Below are positions 45,322 to 55,444 of a stretch of DNA of 64,000 bases, one piece after another (position 1 is the stretch's first letter; every line of letters begins with the position of its first letter). The translations under genes were made by a program, and so were the position numbers. Below the pieces are notes generated by a model. That model was not told the DNA's origin. It saw only the letters and a program-made list of their open reading frames with translations, and did no database searches. The stretch comes from Bryopsis sp. KO-2023 (Eukaryota > Chlorophyta > Ulvophyceae > Bryopsidales > Bryopsidaceae), in the NCBI GenBank assembly GCA_030272585.1, contig BSYQ01000003.1, positions 4,960,001-5,024,000 of the forward strand, written 5' to 3'.

Positions 45322-45644
45322 CTGAAGGAAGCTTCTGATGCAACTGACGAGGGTGATGGGGGAGTTGGAAGTCATGATGACGAACTGATGAGGTCAACCT
45401 CGGCCGGAATGGGACGGTACCTCAAACGAGGCGGTACCTCGGAAGTTCGGAGGGAATTCCCATCCCTCGTCACATCAGAGTGTACCTTTCAGTTGCGCAC
45501 TGTGTCTGACCGGTACCTCATCGGCGAATTTAAGGAGAAGTAACGAAGGCGCTACAGAAAGCCTTTGTTTGATTGAGTCAGAGAAAAAAAAAAAGGAGAG
45601 AGAGCCCACACGGCCGAACACAGAAAAGAAAGGAAAGAGGAGCC

Positions 45645-46868
45645 ATGGATCTGACAGCGGCCAACTTGGAGCGATTTCTGCAGGACGCGCGACAGTCCAC
45701 TGAGCAGAAGAACAAGCTCGAGGCCGAACTTGCCGAATGGCAAAATAGGGCCAACGAGGCGGAGAAGCGGGCAAAAGCCGCTGAGGAGAAAGTGGCTCAG
45801 TTGGAGGAACAGCTGAAAACGCAGCGCTTGGATGCGTTTCGGCAAGCAGCAGTGTGGGGGCAGGAAAGGGAAAGGCTGGCGAAAACAGCCATGGCCGAAG
45901 CTATCGACACTCTCAATCGTGGACTGCAGCGTATGGAAATGGACCAACCTCTGGCCGGGGAAAAAGAAAAAGAAAAAGAGCACGTGGAAACCGAAACAGT
46001 GGAGGACTCGGTACAAGAAGAAGTCGCTGCGGAGAGGCTACCAGAGGGACCATCGTCAACCCCACTGAAGGTGGTGGTCCCGCGACGAAAGAGGTCGAGG
46101 AAGCTCAAAGGCCGAGGGGTGGGGAGGTTCATCCTGGATGAGGCCATGGAAGTGGACCAGGCTGAGGCCGAGGGGGAAGATGAGCAGCAGCTCTGGGATT
46201 ACACGGAAGATCCCTACGCTGACTTGGAGGACGCTCTTCCCCCGAGGCCGAAGCCTGGTCCCGTGCTGCTATCCGGGAGTGAGGATGACCTCATTTCGGA
46301 GGAGCCTCCGAAAACGTCGTCCCTACCTCCACCACCACCTCCAGCACCTGCTCCGTCCACGTTCGCCTGCGCTGCTTGCGCATATCCGCGGGAAGCTCCC
46401 CGCCCTGGTTTGGATCGGGTGCTCTGCAACAAAGGGCATCTTTTGTGCAAAAAACACAATGTGGGGTTGAGGATCGCGGCACGAGCAGGAGCTCTCATCT
46501 CGGCCGACGAGTCGGGAGGACCTTACCTCCCCCGCATACAGGATCTCATCGGTGAGGGAGACCAAGGCGTCAGGCCGATCCTCCCATTCGACGCCCCACT
46601 CCCGGATTGTCCAAGCTGTACCAAGGAGTCGTTAAAAGGTCGCTGGCCGGGCAAGCTCAAAGAGCAGATCGGCACCTGGAATACTCAGTATTTCCAGGCT
46701 CTCGGCTTGGAACTCCCAGGAGCAGCCAGATCGCACCGCCAGCCGAGCCACCCACCACCATCACCAGACCAACCATCAGCACCTTCCTCGGCGACTCGCC
46801 TTCCGCTCCCTCCACGTAGCCCAGCAACGTCCAAGAGGCATGGGCCGAGAACCAGGTCGCAGAAATAG
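45645..46868 (+). CDS. ORF3 of chromovirus D: coiled-coil, acidic, RING-like protein (407 aa)
   Basis: Starts at ATG 45645 (MDLTAANLERFLQ), about 320 bp after pol. A strong coiled coil at about residues 15-95 is followed by an acidic region, a basic patch (PRRKRSRKLKGRG) that may be a nuclear signal, a second acidic block (DYTEDPYADLED) and a proline run. Then comes a Cys/His cluster C-x2-C-x15-C-x3-H-x2-C-x2-H with a distal C-x2-C (CPSC). The tail is Pro/Ser/Arg-rich. The first spacing is the same as in ORF3 of element C. There is no membrane segment, so it is not an envelope. A partial second copy in G differs by scattered substitutions and a 6-nt in-frame deletion. Confidence 0.9.
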   Translation: MDLTAANLERFLQDARQSTEQKNKLEAELAEWQNRANEAEKRAKAAEEKVAQLEEQLKTQRLDAFRQAAVWGQERERLAKTAMAEAIDTLNRGLQRMEMDQPLAGEKEKEKEHVETETVEDSVQEEVAAERLPEGPSSTPLKVVVPRRKRSRKLKGRGVGRFILDEAMEVDQAEAEGEDEQQLWDYTEDPYADLEDALPPRPKPGPVLLSGSEDDLISEEPPKTSSLPPPPPPAPAPSTFACAACAYPREAPRPGLDRVLCNKGHLLCKKHNVGLRIAARAGALISADESGGPYLPRIQDLIGEGDQGVRPILPFDAPLPDCPSCTKESLKGRWPGKLKEQIGTWNTQYFQALGLELPGAARSHRQPSHPPPSPDQPSAPSSATRLPLPPRSPATSKRHGPRTRSQK

Positions 46869-47412
46869 GCGAACTGGGGTCGGGAACGAAAGAGAGAAGG
46901 GCAAGGGATGTTTGGGTGTTTTACAGTGTGATGGCCTGGGATTGGGCTGAGTTTCTGTTGATTTTACTTTTCTGGATAAGGGACATTCAGGCCCAGAACT
47001 GGGTTATTTTGTTTTGAGTTCTGACCCAATGGTTTTTTTTATACAATGGTTTTTATACAGTGGGTTGGCCAGGCTGGGTCAATCACCTGCTTTCTGGATA
47101 CTTATAAGGGAATCTGAATTTGGACCTTATGGGTTGTTTTGTGCAAACAGTTAGCTGGTTTACAGTACATGATTCGGCCTGCAGGTGGCAGCCTTATCAT
47201 TTGGTTGATTTTTGTTGATAATTCGCTTAGAGTTTTTGAACACTCTTTTAATTTCAGCGAAGGTTAAACATTATTTGACTCCCTTAAAAGCTAAAGGCTT
47301 GTTGGATGCCTTGAAAGCGTTTTGTGTGTGTCTATGCGTATGTGTGAGTGTAACCCCCAAATTTCGGTTACTTGGGTACGCGAGGCGCGTACTTGCGTGG
47401 GGGGGGAGTGGT
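46869..47412 (+). other. Element D 3' UTR and polypurine tract
   Basis: Non-coding and T/G-rich. It ends in a G-rich tract (about 47399-47411) directly before the 3' LTR, the expected plus-strand primer. Confidence 0.7.
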
Positions 47413-47801
47413 TGATACGAACGTCCGTCGTATGACACGCGGTTCGGCCCACTCACCCAACACGTGGTTCGGCCTGACAGTAGTCGGACCGAACCAGCTC
47501 ACCATCATCATAGCCACACATTAAGGGAGAGGGCCAGGCCGCCTCTGAGGTGGCAACCCTCAGTTCGGCCTGGAGCCTCACATTCAGCTTAGGGTCCATT
47601 AGGACACGGCCAAGGGGCCATTAGGACGCTGAGTTGGATGAAAGGGTTGGACAGGCTGTCGGCCCGGCCGAATACTTATTCGGCCCGGACCACAGCCTTA
47701 TTGTAACTTGGACTATTGTAAAGATCCTTGTTTGAGAAAGTCTTTCCGTGCTCTAGACGTAAGTCCACTCGACTAGTCTATTTGTTCCAACGTTTGTATC
47801 A
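47413..47801 (+). repeat. 3' LTR of element D
   Basis: 389-bp copy of the 5' LTR, followed by the target duplicate CTTCG. Confidence 0.96.
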
Positions 47802-49004
47802 CTTCGAGTCTTTCAAGTTCTCGCTTGATCATCTTGCGATGAACACCATGATCCATCTGATCATTCACCTTCTTTTCATTTCTGCACGAAAATTTCTTTT
47901 CGTCAGTAGAAGCATGAATTTTCATTTCCTCATCGATCATTGCATTTGAGGGTTCCACTACCTCATCAATATGCACATGACTCTCGATAGGAGATAAGAC
48001 ATTGATCGCCAAATCGCTCACCTTGCCTTTCCCACCACACTTGTGTGACACATCCCATGGAGCACCACAAGTGAAGCAAAGCTTTTGTGCTATCCTTCTA
48101 GCACGCTCCTCCAGGGAAAGCGTTGTGCCGCGAACCGTACCCTTCGCTTTCTTACTAGCGTTCGGGTTCGCTTGCCCATTGGTAAATGATGGTCTAGTTT
48201 TTGCTTTCTTAGAAGTCTTGTATCCATACAAGTCTTCCCCACGACCATGAACATTCCCGGATTTATTCTTAATCATAGGGATCCGCTCATCATGGGTTAC
48301 TCCTTTTGCAAGGACATGATTTCGAAGATCGTTGTAGATCGTCCAAGGTTTCCCATGAACATCTGTCTCGACCGACGACTTCAATGCCGGATGCAAATTA
48401 TGGAGTAAAAAGAAGCATTTACTCGCTTCATCCATCGGAATACGACGAAGTTTAAACAAATCATCTACGAATCTGACGAATTCATTCGTATTCACTTTGC
48501 GCTCAAGGTGATCACGACATGAAATGAGTTTCTTTGTAATGGCATAATCCGATGCCATTTCCCCGAAACTACCGTCACTCATCGTCTCACAGATTTGTTT
48601 CCAAGAAACTTCACCTTTTTCCAAGGACTCTTGTGACACTCTAGCCGCCAAATGTTTTTGTGCAGCTCTACCGAAAAACGTGGGAGCAACCTTTCCCCAT
48701 CGTTCTTGGTTGATACCAGCTGCCACAAAGTAGACGGTAAGACTACTCTGGAATTCTTTCCAGGGTATCTTTCCATCATATTTTTTTGGCTTAGCTACTT
48801 GAGATGTCATACCACGCGGTCCACCATCATTTCCAGATTGCACAATGTCTATCGACTCATCCTCGTCCATTTTATCCTTATCTTTGGAATTTTTAAGGTC
48901 AGGTAACTTCATTACCAAATCTGCCATCAACCCTTCCATGTCTGTCAGTCTCTCTTCTAGGGTCTTAGGAGGGGGTTCCACCTCTACCTCCTTTTCACTG
49001 GTAT
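47802..49004 (-). pseudogene. Gag of element E (middle part), split by F and D
   Basis: Carries the gag core (KKYDGKIPWKEFQSSLTVYF ... FVRFVDDLFKLRRIPMDE) and one CCHC-type knuckle (CFTCGAPWDVSHKC), with no stop between the two nested insertions. The right edge meets the 5' LTR of F and the left edge the 3' LTR of D. The first codons are at 54134-54162. The frame runs directly into protease and RT, so E used a single gag-pol frame. Confidence 0.9.
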
Positions 49005-49176
49005 TGTAAACGGATGAGGGCTGAGGGTAGGTTGAGTATACTGTAATAAGAGACGAGTCGGGATGAGGGTGGAGGGAAGGTTGACTGTATGTTTGCGAGA
49101 GTCGGGAAAAGGGGTTTGTGGTTTTTGTTTGGTTAGACTTTTTAGCACGCTGTAAGAAAATGTTGAAAAGTTTACA
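49005..49176 (+). repeat. 5' LTR of element F
   Basis: 172 bp. Contains the likely ORF1 start codon (ATG 49160) near its 3' end. Confidence 0.95.
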
Positions 49177-51016
49177 TGGTTTCGGAGCAAGATGGTGGTG
49201 TATCGTGGGCGTGGGTGCGTTGGTGCTGCTGCACATGGGGGCTCGAGGCGACGAGGAAAGGGTGGCGGTGGTTGGTGCGAAGGCGATAAGAATGCTGGAG
49301 TTGGAGGTAAAGCGGCTGGAGGCAAGGGAGAGGGTTTTGCTGGAGGAACTGGCGATATGCCGCAAGGATAAGGAGTGGTGGAAGAGGTGGAAACGACGGA
49401 CGCGGAAAGTATGGGAGAACAGGGAGTACTACAGGGAGAGGGGTTGGTGGTCGGCTCTGGGATTGGTCTGGGGCGACGAGGATGAGTCAGTGGGCGTGAC
49501 TGGAGACGAGGCGTGTGGCGCGACCAGTGACGCTTTGGAGCGAGCGATGGGGGAGCCCGGTGGGGATGTCCGAGGTGCCGACGAAGGTCAAAGGTGTGAT
49601 GGGAGTGAGGGTGGCAGGGACTGCGCCAATTGTTGGTGCTGTATAAATGGGAGGATTAGTAGGACATGGAAACAAGTGACAGGGAGTCTCAGGGAGTGGT
49701 GGAGCGCACCCAGTGCGATCTGGAGTGAGAGTGTGGGAAGGATGCAAGGAGTGGAGGGGATACTCAAGGGAGGACTGTGGGTTGGAGTGTTGTTAGTACT
49801 GAATCTGAGCCTTTGGATGGCGTACGAGTTGGCACATATAGTGAAGGTAATGGGAAAACTGCCAATGTTCCGTTTATTGGGAGACCTGTGGAATTTTCTA
49901 AACACTATGTTCGGGAACCTGACAAAAGGAGGAGCTCTGGAAGAGAGAAGGGGGAAAGAAGAGAGCAAACTATTGGAGGAGATTAAGGAATTAAAGGCTG
50001 GGTTAAAGGTGCAAGAGTTGAGAATGGAAGCTGAGAGATTGAAGACTCAGGGGGAGAAACTGTTGGATCTAGGGGAGGTAAAAGAGTCAGGGCAGAAAAG
50101 GGGGGAGGAGGAGAGACAGGGGCCTGTTTTGGGGGGGTGGAAATGCGCGCAAAGTGCGTTGGAGAGCAGGGAAAATGTGGGGCAGCCAGGGTGGAGGGGG
50201 AGATCTAGGAGCCCTGCAAGAAGCGTAGGAGCACCCGGCAGAATTCTGGAGGTCCCAAGGGAAGCGGCACGTGACAGGGGGCGTTCTATGTCACCACTAC
50301 GTGGTAGGTGGAGTGAGGAGACAAGTGGTGATACAACAGGGCATTTGTTGTGCAGAAATTGTGGAAGGCGAGGACACAGCCTGATGGATTGTACCGAGAG
50401 GAAAAGGTGCACGTGGTGTGGGAGATTTGGACACATCAGACGGGAATGTAGGAAAAAACAGGCGGGAGAACCCAATACTTGGACCCCGCTGGCGAGTGTA
50501 GTGGTGGAAGGAGAGTACAGCCCAAGGACGGAAATCTCGGGACCGCTGGAGGGGAGCAGTGATACTGAAATTGATTTGGCTCCCAGAAAAAAATTGATGT
50601 ATACTCCGCTGAAGGTAAATGGAATACAACTGAAACATTGCTTGGTAGATACAGGAGCAGAAGTGAATTTGTTACCCACTTCAGAGTGCGTGAGATATGG
50701 GCTAGCATATGATAGGAGTGGGGGTGAGGACAGTGGGGACATCTTCGGATTTAATGGGGCAGTTAGTAAGGTGTTAGGGAAAACAACGCTTAACACCGTC
50801 ATGGGACCAGTGGTCGAGGGGAAAGATTTGGAATACTTGGTCACCGCAGATGTGCAGACGCCGGTGATAGGAATAACGGGACTGAGTACTTTGGGGTTGA
50901 CAGTGGATTGTGTTCGAGGGGAACTGAAGGAGAAAAGTAGTGGCCGGTGTGTGAAATGCAGCATGGTGAACATGGGATCAAACAATGCTAAGAACCGAGA
51001 AAGCCGGTTGGGGTAG
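49160..51016 (+). CDS. ORF1 of element F: hydrophobic Gag with protease (~618 aa)
   Basis: The first in-frame ATG lies in the LTR, and the frame runs through the PBS. A hydrophobic anchor (WWCIVGVGALVLLHMG, residues ~14-29) is followed by a coiled coil rich in Glu/Arg and a Trp/Arg stretch. A second hydrophobic segment (GGLWVGVLLVLNLSLWMAY) lies near residues 205-230. Another helix, a basic Ser/Arg region and two CCHC knuckles (CRNCGRRGHSLMDC and CTWCGRFGHIRREC) come next, then retropepsin (CLVDTGAEVNLLP). Protease in the Gag frame and a membrane-spanning Gag are unusual. An alternative start is the ATG of MGARGDEE after the first anchor. Confidence 0.85.
   Translation: MLKSLHGFGARWWCIVGVGALVLLHMGARGDEERVAVVGAKAIRMLELEVKRLEARERVLLEELAICRKDKEWWKRWKRRTRKVWENREYYRERGWWSALGLVWGDEDESVGVTGDEACGATSDALERAMGEPGGDVRGADEGQRCDGSEGGRDCANCWCCINGRISRTWKQVTGSLREWWSAPSAIWSESVGRMQGVEGILKGGLWVGVLLVLNLSLWMAYELAHIVKVMGKLPMFRLLGDLWNFLNTMFGNLTKGGALEERRGKEESKLLEEIKELKAGLKVQELRMEAERLKTQGEKLLDLGEVKESGQKRGEEERQGPVLGGWKCAQSALESRENVGQPGWRGRSRSPARSVGAPGRILEVPREAARDRGRSMSPLRGRWSEETSGDTTGHLLCRNCGRRGHSLMDCTERKRCTWCGRFGHIRRECRKKQAGEPNTWTPLASVVVEGEYSPRTEISGPLEGSSDTEIDLAPRKKLMYTPLKVNGIQLKHCLVDTGAEVNLLPTSECVRYGLAYDRSGGEDSGDIFGFNGAVSKVLGKTTLNTVMGPVVEGKDLEYLVTADVQTPVIGITGLSTLGLTVDCVRGELKEKSSGRCVKCSMVNMGSNNAKNRESRLG
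49177..49188 (+). promoter_or_regulatory. Primer-binding site of element F
   Basis: TGGTTTCGGAGC immediately after the LTR, inside the ORF1 frame. Confidence 0.85.
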
Positions 51017-53874
51017 GCAGAAATGTGATAGAACTGGAACAACTCTGGGAGGTGGATGTTAGGCCTGGTGTGGTTCGAGAAAGTGATCAGAGTTATGCAA
51101 TCAGGGCTGGTAAACCAAAGGTAATAGGTCCATTGCAGTGGACAAGGATTTTTCTGCCATATAAGATAAGAGTGGGTGGGTCGTGTACAGTTGTGTGTGC
51201 ACTACAAAGAAAAGGGTTGGTAACGGGGGTATCGGTAACCAAACAGGGTGGGATTAGAGTGGAAATTTGGAATTCGTCAAGGACTGCGGTCAGTCTTACT
51301 TCAAAAACAGTGTTAGTGCGCGTTTTGGGGAAAGGGGACATGTGGCTAAAACAGTATGGAGAAAACAGGAGGATACAATGTGTTCAGCAAGACGTAGAGG
51401 AAATGTCAGAACAAGGTTTTGCTAAGTGGATTAGTGCAAAAGTCAGGAGCAAGTTCAAGGAAGTTGGAGATTTGAGCAAACATCCCCTAAATAGCAAGAT
51501 GAGTGAATTAACGGTGAGACGGGATGAGGTAAAAGTGACAGAGCCAGAAGGGGGGGGAGGTCGAACAGAGTATAAGATGGAAGAGGTGGCCGATAGGGGA
51601 AAGGTGGATGATTTACTTCGACAATATTTAAGGATGGGTTACATCAGGAGGGCATCAGTAGGTGAAAAACTGTTTTTGAGCCCTATTTTACCTATCAAAA
51701 AGGAATCGGGTGACTATCGGATCACCAATGATTATAGGGTGTTGAATTCTTATTTTGACACCAGTAACACAGTGCAAGTGGACACGTGGCGTAAGATAAC
51801 GCAGGTTAGACGCGAGTGGAAATTTTACACAAAAATAGACCTCAAAGATGCGTTTTTTTCAGTGGGGATAGATAGAGATCTGCAGAGGTATTTTGGTTTT
51901 ACGTGGGGTGAGGAGAGATTTGCCTGGACCAGGCTCCCACAGGGGTGGGCCTGGTCCAGTATATTTTTTTCAGAACGAGTCGCACAAGTGGTAAGGGGGT
52001 TGGGGTGGATACAGTATGCAGACGATTTAATCATAGGGGCTACATCAAAAAGGGATCTAGCTGTGAAGATATTGCAATTATTCAGTAGGCTGCAACAATA
52101 TGGGATGAAAGTAAACACAGAAAAGATAAATTGGTGCTCCACTGAAACGAAGTTTATTGGGTATGAGATAAGTTCGGGGCATTGGTCATTGAGGAAGTAC
52201 CTGCAAACACGGTTGAATGAGTTGGGACGAGTGGAAAAATGCAGGGAACTAGAGAGAATAGTGGGTATTATAGCGTATGCGCGGCGTACCATACCGAATG
52301 TGGAGAGGTATTTATCCCCTCTCAGGAGTGCATTAAAGATGGCCAAGAAAGGAGAGGTGTGTTGGGGGCGAGTGAATACCCTGGTAAAAGAGGTGGTAGC
52401 AGTGGTGGTGAGTATGCAGAGGAAGATATCGTTGGCAGGGATGGACACAGCGGGTTATTTGTTGGAGACTGATTGGTCGGGATCACATGGTGGGTATATG
52501 TTATATGCGAGGTGTGGGGAGAAATTTTATCTTATTGACATGGGCAGTTGTGTGGTAAGGGAGGAAACGTCATCGTTTCTCGGAGAGATGAGGACTCTGT
52601 GTTGGGCGTTGAGGAGGACCAAGGGAATGAGAGGCGATATGCATACGGTAGTGAAATCCGATAATGCAGCGATAGTAGAGAGCCTACGCGAGGGCAAGAT
52701 TGGCAGGCCTGATAAACGTGTGGTGAGGATACTCGGGTGGATATGGTCTAATGAGACAGACATAGAGTATAGCTTTGTGCCAGGCGAGCAAAATGTGGGT
52801 GCAGACCTATTGTCTCGCCCAGCAAATGAACAAAAGGAAAGGAGGAAAAAAAGGGGTACAGGCAGAAAGGGGGCAGGAGTGTCGATGGCGAGCATGGGGG
52901 CGGAGGAGGAACAACGACGTGGGGATTTAATATGGAGGACGCATGGGCGCGGGCATTGGGGGGCCGATAAAGTATATTGGGAGCTCCGAGAGAAGGGGCA
53001 CATGGTAACAATGAGAGAGGTGAGGGAGTTGGTTAGGAAATGTCCAGTGTGTGCGAGATACAGGGACAGGGTACCTCGAGTGCCATTACGACAACCCCCG
53101 GTAGCAAATACACCGGGGGAGGTATTATATTTAGATGCAGTGGGGCCAGTCCGTGTTGGAAGAGGGGGGCTGAAACATATCATTTCAGTGATTGATTCGA
53201 TCACTAGGATGACGTTGGCAGTACCATGTAGGGATGTGAATGGTGAAAAGATCGTGAAGACATTAAACAAGTGGGTTGGGGAGTTTGGCAGGCCAAAAAA
53301 AATAGTGACAGATGGGGCCAGTTATATGGTGGGGGTTTGTGTGAGTGATTGGTGCGAGGGACATCAGGTGGAACATGTGGTAATAGCCCCGCATAGGCAT
53401 GAAAGTGTGGGAATAGTAGAACGGATGCAAAGGACACTCGTGGACAGGTTGAGGAAAATCACGTGGCACAGGGGGGGATCATGGACAGATCATGTTGAGA
53501 CCGCAATACAGGAGATGCGGAATAGCAGGAATGCGGTGACAGGGTGGAGTCCAGTGCGGTTATGGAACGAAGGCACTGAGACAGATTTCCAGAAGGTCCG
53601 AGAGAAAGGGGTACGGCTACGAGAGTATCATAATTCAAGAAGGAAGGTGGTCCATCAGGATATTAAGGTAGGGGCCTGGGCGTGGGCGTTTGATGCAGTC
53701 GCAGCCACTGGGAAGGAGAATAGGTGGCAGCCCAAGTGGAAGGGGCCAGTCCGAGTATGTGAGCAGGTGAGCGACACGCTATGGCGTGTGGAAGAAGAAG
53801 TACCTCGAGTAGGACGAGGACGGAGGCCTACTTTGGTGTACCACAGGGATCATTTGCAAGTTGTGCGTGTTTAG
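51017..53874 (+). CDS. ORF2 of element F: RT, RNase H, integrase
   Basis: Open in the -1 frame relative to ORF1, with about 25 nt of overlap (50992-51016); the coordinates given start after the ORF1 stop. No ATG near the start. Reverse transcriptase: KIDLKDAFFSVGI, RLPQGWAWSS and the catalytic YADD (IQYADDLIIGA). RNase H: LLETDWSGSHGGYML. Integrase: H..H...CPVCARYRD, then D (LYLDAVGPV), D (KIVTDGASYM) and E (SVGIVERMQRT). The C-terminus (WKGPVRVCEQVSD...TLVYHRDHLQVVRV) resembles that of element A. No chromodomain. No stops; probably made by frameshifting. Confidence 0.92.
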
Positions 53875-53961
53875 TGGAGGGTAGGATGTGTGGCAGTTCA
53901 CGTTGGGGTGGGACACAAATCGATTTCGTGGCTAGTGACACAGTGGAAACAGGTGGGCCCA

Positions 53962-54133
53962 TGTAAACGGATGAGGGCTGAGGGTAGGTTGAGTATACTG
54001 TAATAAGAGACGAGTCGGGATGAGGGTGGAGGGAAGGTTGACTGTATGTTTGCGAGAGTCGGGAAAAGGGGTTTGTGGTTTTTGTTTGGTTAGACTTTTT
54101 AGCACGCTGTAAGAAAATGTTGAAAAGTTTACA
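53962..54133 (+). repeat. 3' LTR of element F
   Basis: 172-bp copy of the 5' LTR, followed by GTAT. Confidence 0.95.
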
Positions 54134-54162
54134 GTATGACTACTCTTGTCATTACCATCCAT
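54134..54162 (-). pseudogene. First codons of element E gag
   Basis: ATG at 54162 on the minus strand (MDGNDKSSH). The frame continues at 49000 after element F and one copy of its GTAT target are skipped. Confidence 0.75.
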
Positions 54163-55205
54163 GGCCAAAAACTCCTACCAGAAAAATTCGAAGTACTATA
54201 AGTGCTTTCTGTCACACTATTCGACTTTTGCCACGACTGACGTCGTGCAACAACCAAAGTCGAACTTGAAGCGACCTGGAACCCTTTCAATAAGTGTTAT
54301 AAATAACACTTTTCGACTTGGGTTACAACTAACGTCGTCGACGACCTACAGTCGACCTGACAGCGACGTTTGCCTCACCAAAACGCAATCGCGTTTGGCG
54401 CCAGTTCCACAGTCTCACCAAAACGAAGTCGCTTTTGGCGCCAGTACCACAGTCGACGAAAAACGACTGTCACCTCACCAAAACGACGACCACTTTAGGT
54501 AAGTACTGTAACGCTCGCAGTGTAACAAATGTCACGTGGAGAATGTTGATTCTCACACTTTACAGTTCGAATTTGTCATTCCTGGCAAAACGGACGACCC
54601 CTGTAGCCTTTTTCGACCCAACTACCGAGCCACCCAACCACCCTCTGGAAAAACGTCGAGCTAAGTCGACTAGCTTTAACAAAGCACGTCTAGAGTGCTG
54701 GCGACCTCGCAAGAAGTGGTCGAAACCCCAAAGAAAGTCGAGATCTCCACTCTCACACTTTCTGAAAATGGAATCTAAAGCTACAGAAACGTCAAGCGAC
54801 CCTACAGAAACCTTTTCCGACACGGTCTAGCTTCTAAACGACTATATACCACTACCCTGAGGTTCCCTACGACCTCTTTTCACGTCAACCGAACCGGACG
54901 ACCTCCCACAAACAAATCAAGAAATTCCAAAGGCCCTGTAAGACCCTTTCTCAACTTGGCCGACACGGGCGACCACTCACAAAACTCGAAACACTTTTTT
55001 AAGGTCCTCTATGACCTTCTTTCAAGCATACCGTGGCGGACGACCGCTCACCACCAAACGATCCCAAAGAAAAACAAAAATCTCAAAGGTAAGAGTAAGT
55101 CACCTTTGCCCCAAAGCGCACACCTTCGCCAAGGGCGTTTCCTTACTCGACAAGAAGCGCTCCCTCCTTGTTGTCCTCCTTATCGTTTCCTTTTCCTTTC
55201 CCTTC
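54163..55205 (-). other. Untranslated leader of element E
   Basis: About 1 kb between the PBS and gag. It contains an imperfect tandem repeat (about 54373-54490) with the unit CTCACCAAAACG...TTGGCGCCAGT. No coding domain was recognised on either strand. Confidence 0.6.
54373..54490. repeat. Imperfect ~45-bp repeat in element E leader
   Basis: Two full copies and a partial third of CTCACCAAAACG-n-TCGC-n-TTTGGCGCCAGT-n-CCACAGTC, rich in GTCG/CGAC words. Confidence 0.7.
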
Positions 55206-55217
55206 GCTCCGAAACCA
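55206..55217 (-). promoter_or_regulatory. Primer-binding site of element E
   Basis: TGGTTTCGGAGC on the minus strand, just inside the 5' LTR at 55220. Confidence 0.85.
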
Positions 55218-55219
55218 AA

Positions 55220-55444
55220 TGTTGTGCTTGCTTGACTTTCAGTGGCAGTGAAAGTCTTTCTCAAACCAAAACCTGGAAAGAGAGTGTACCAACGCCTTTT
55301 ATGAGCGTTGCTAGTACACATGGTAGCAATCACCATACTTGGTGATTGGACCCTGCTACCACCGTGTGGGGACAGATGCAAATGTGTCACGACAGGTGAC
55401 ACACGTGGCGACACACAGTGACACACGCGTGTGACGTCATAACA
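55220..55444 (-). repeat. 5' LTR of element E (225 bp)
   Basis: On the minus strand TGTTATGACG...GCACAACA. It contains a GTGTCAC/GTGACAC-rich region and an inverted pair (TGGTAGCA / TGCTACCA). It interrupts ORF3 of element G. Confidence 0.9.

Larger units (their letters stand above)
38314..47801 (+). mobile_element. Chromovirus D, intact, with ORF0 and ORF3
   Basis: Identical-looking 389-bp LTRs, TG...CA, and a 5-bp target duplication CTTCG (38309-38313, 47802-47806). Order: LTR, PBS, ORF0, gag, pol with chromodomain, ORF3, G-rich tract (GGGGGGGGAGTGG), LTR. It is inserted in antisense orientation into the gag-pol frame of E. All frames are open, so it looks young and possibly autonomous. 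Coding sequence is rich in GCCGA/CGGCC words, unlike E. Confidence 0.97.
49005..54133 (+). mobile_element. LTR retrotransposon F, intact, 4-bp TSD
   Basis: Identical-looking 172-bp LTRs (TG...CA) and the 4-bp target duplication GTAT (49001-49004, 54134-54137). PBS directly abuts the LTR. Two ORFs: Gag-Pro, then RT-RNase H-IN. Inserted antisense into the first codons of E gag. RT/IN features, LTR size, 4-bp duplication and hydrophobic Gag N-terminus match element A rather than the chromoviruses. Confidence 0.95.
35229..55444 (-). mobile_element. Ty3/gypsy element E, host of nested D and F
   Basis: Minus strand: 5' LTR (55444-55220), PBS, leader, one gag-pro-pol frame, a purine tract (GGGGGGGAGGAATG) and a truncated 3' LTR (35441-35242). 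The frame is split twice, by F (49005-54133) and D (38314-47801). Removing them and one target copy each would restore continuity. The integrase is missing from its expected place. The 5' LTR interrupts ORF3 of element G, so E is younger than G and older than D and F. Confidence 0.88.

Noticed and set aside
50047..51042. 331-aa minus-strand frame
   Set aside because: Antisense shadow of element F ORF1 protease and knuckle region.
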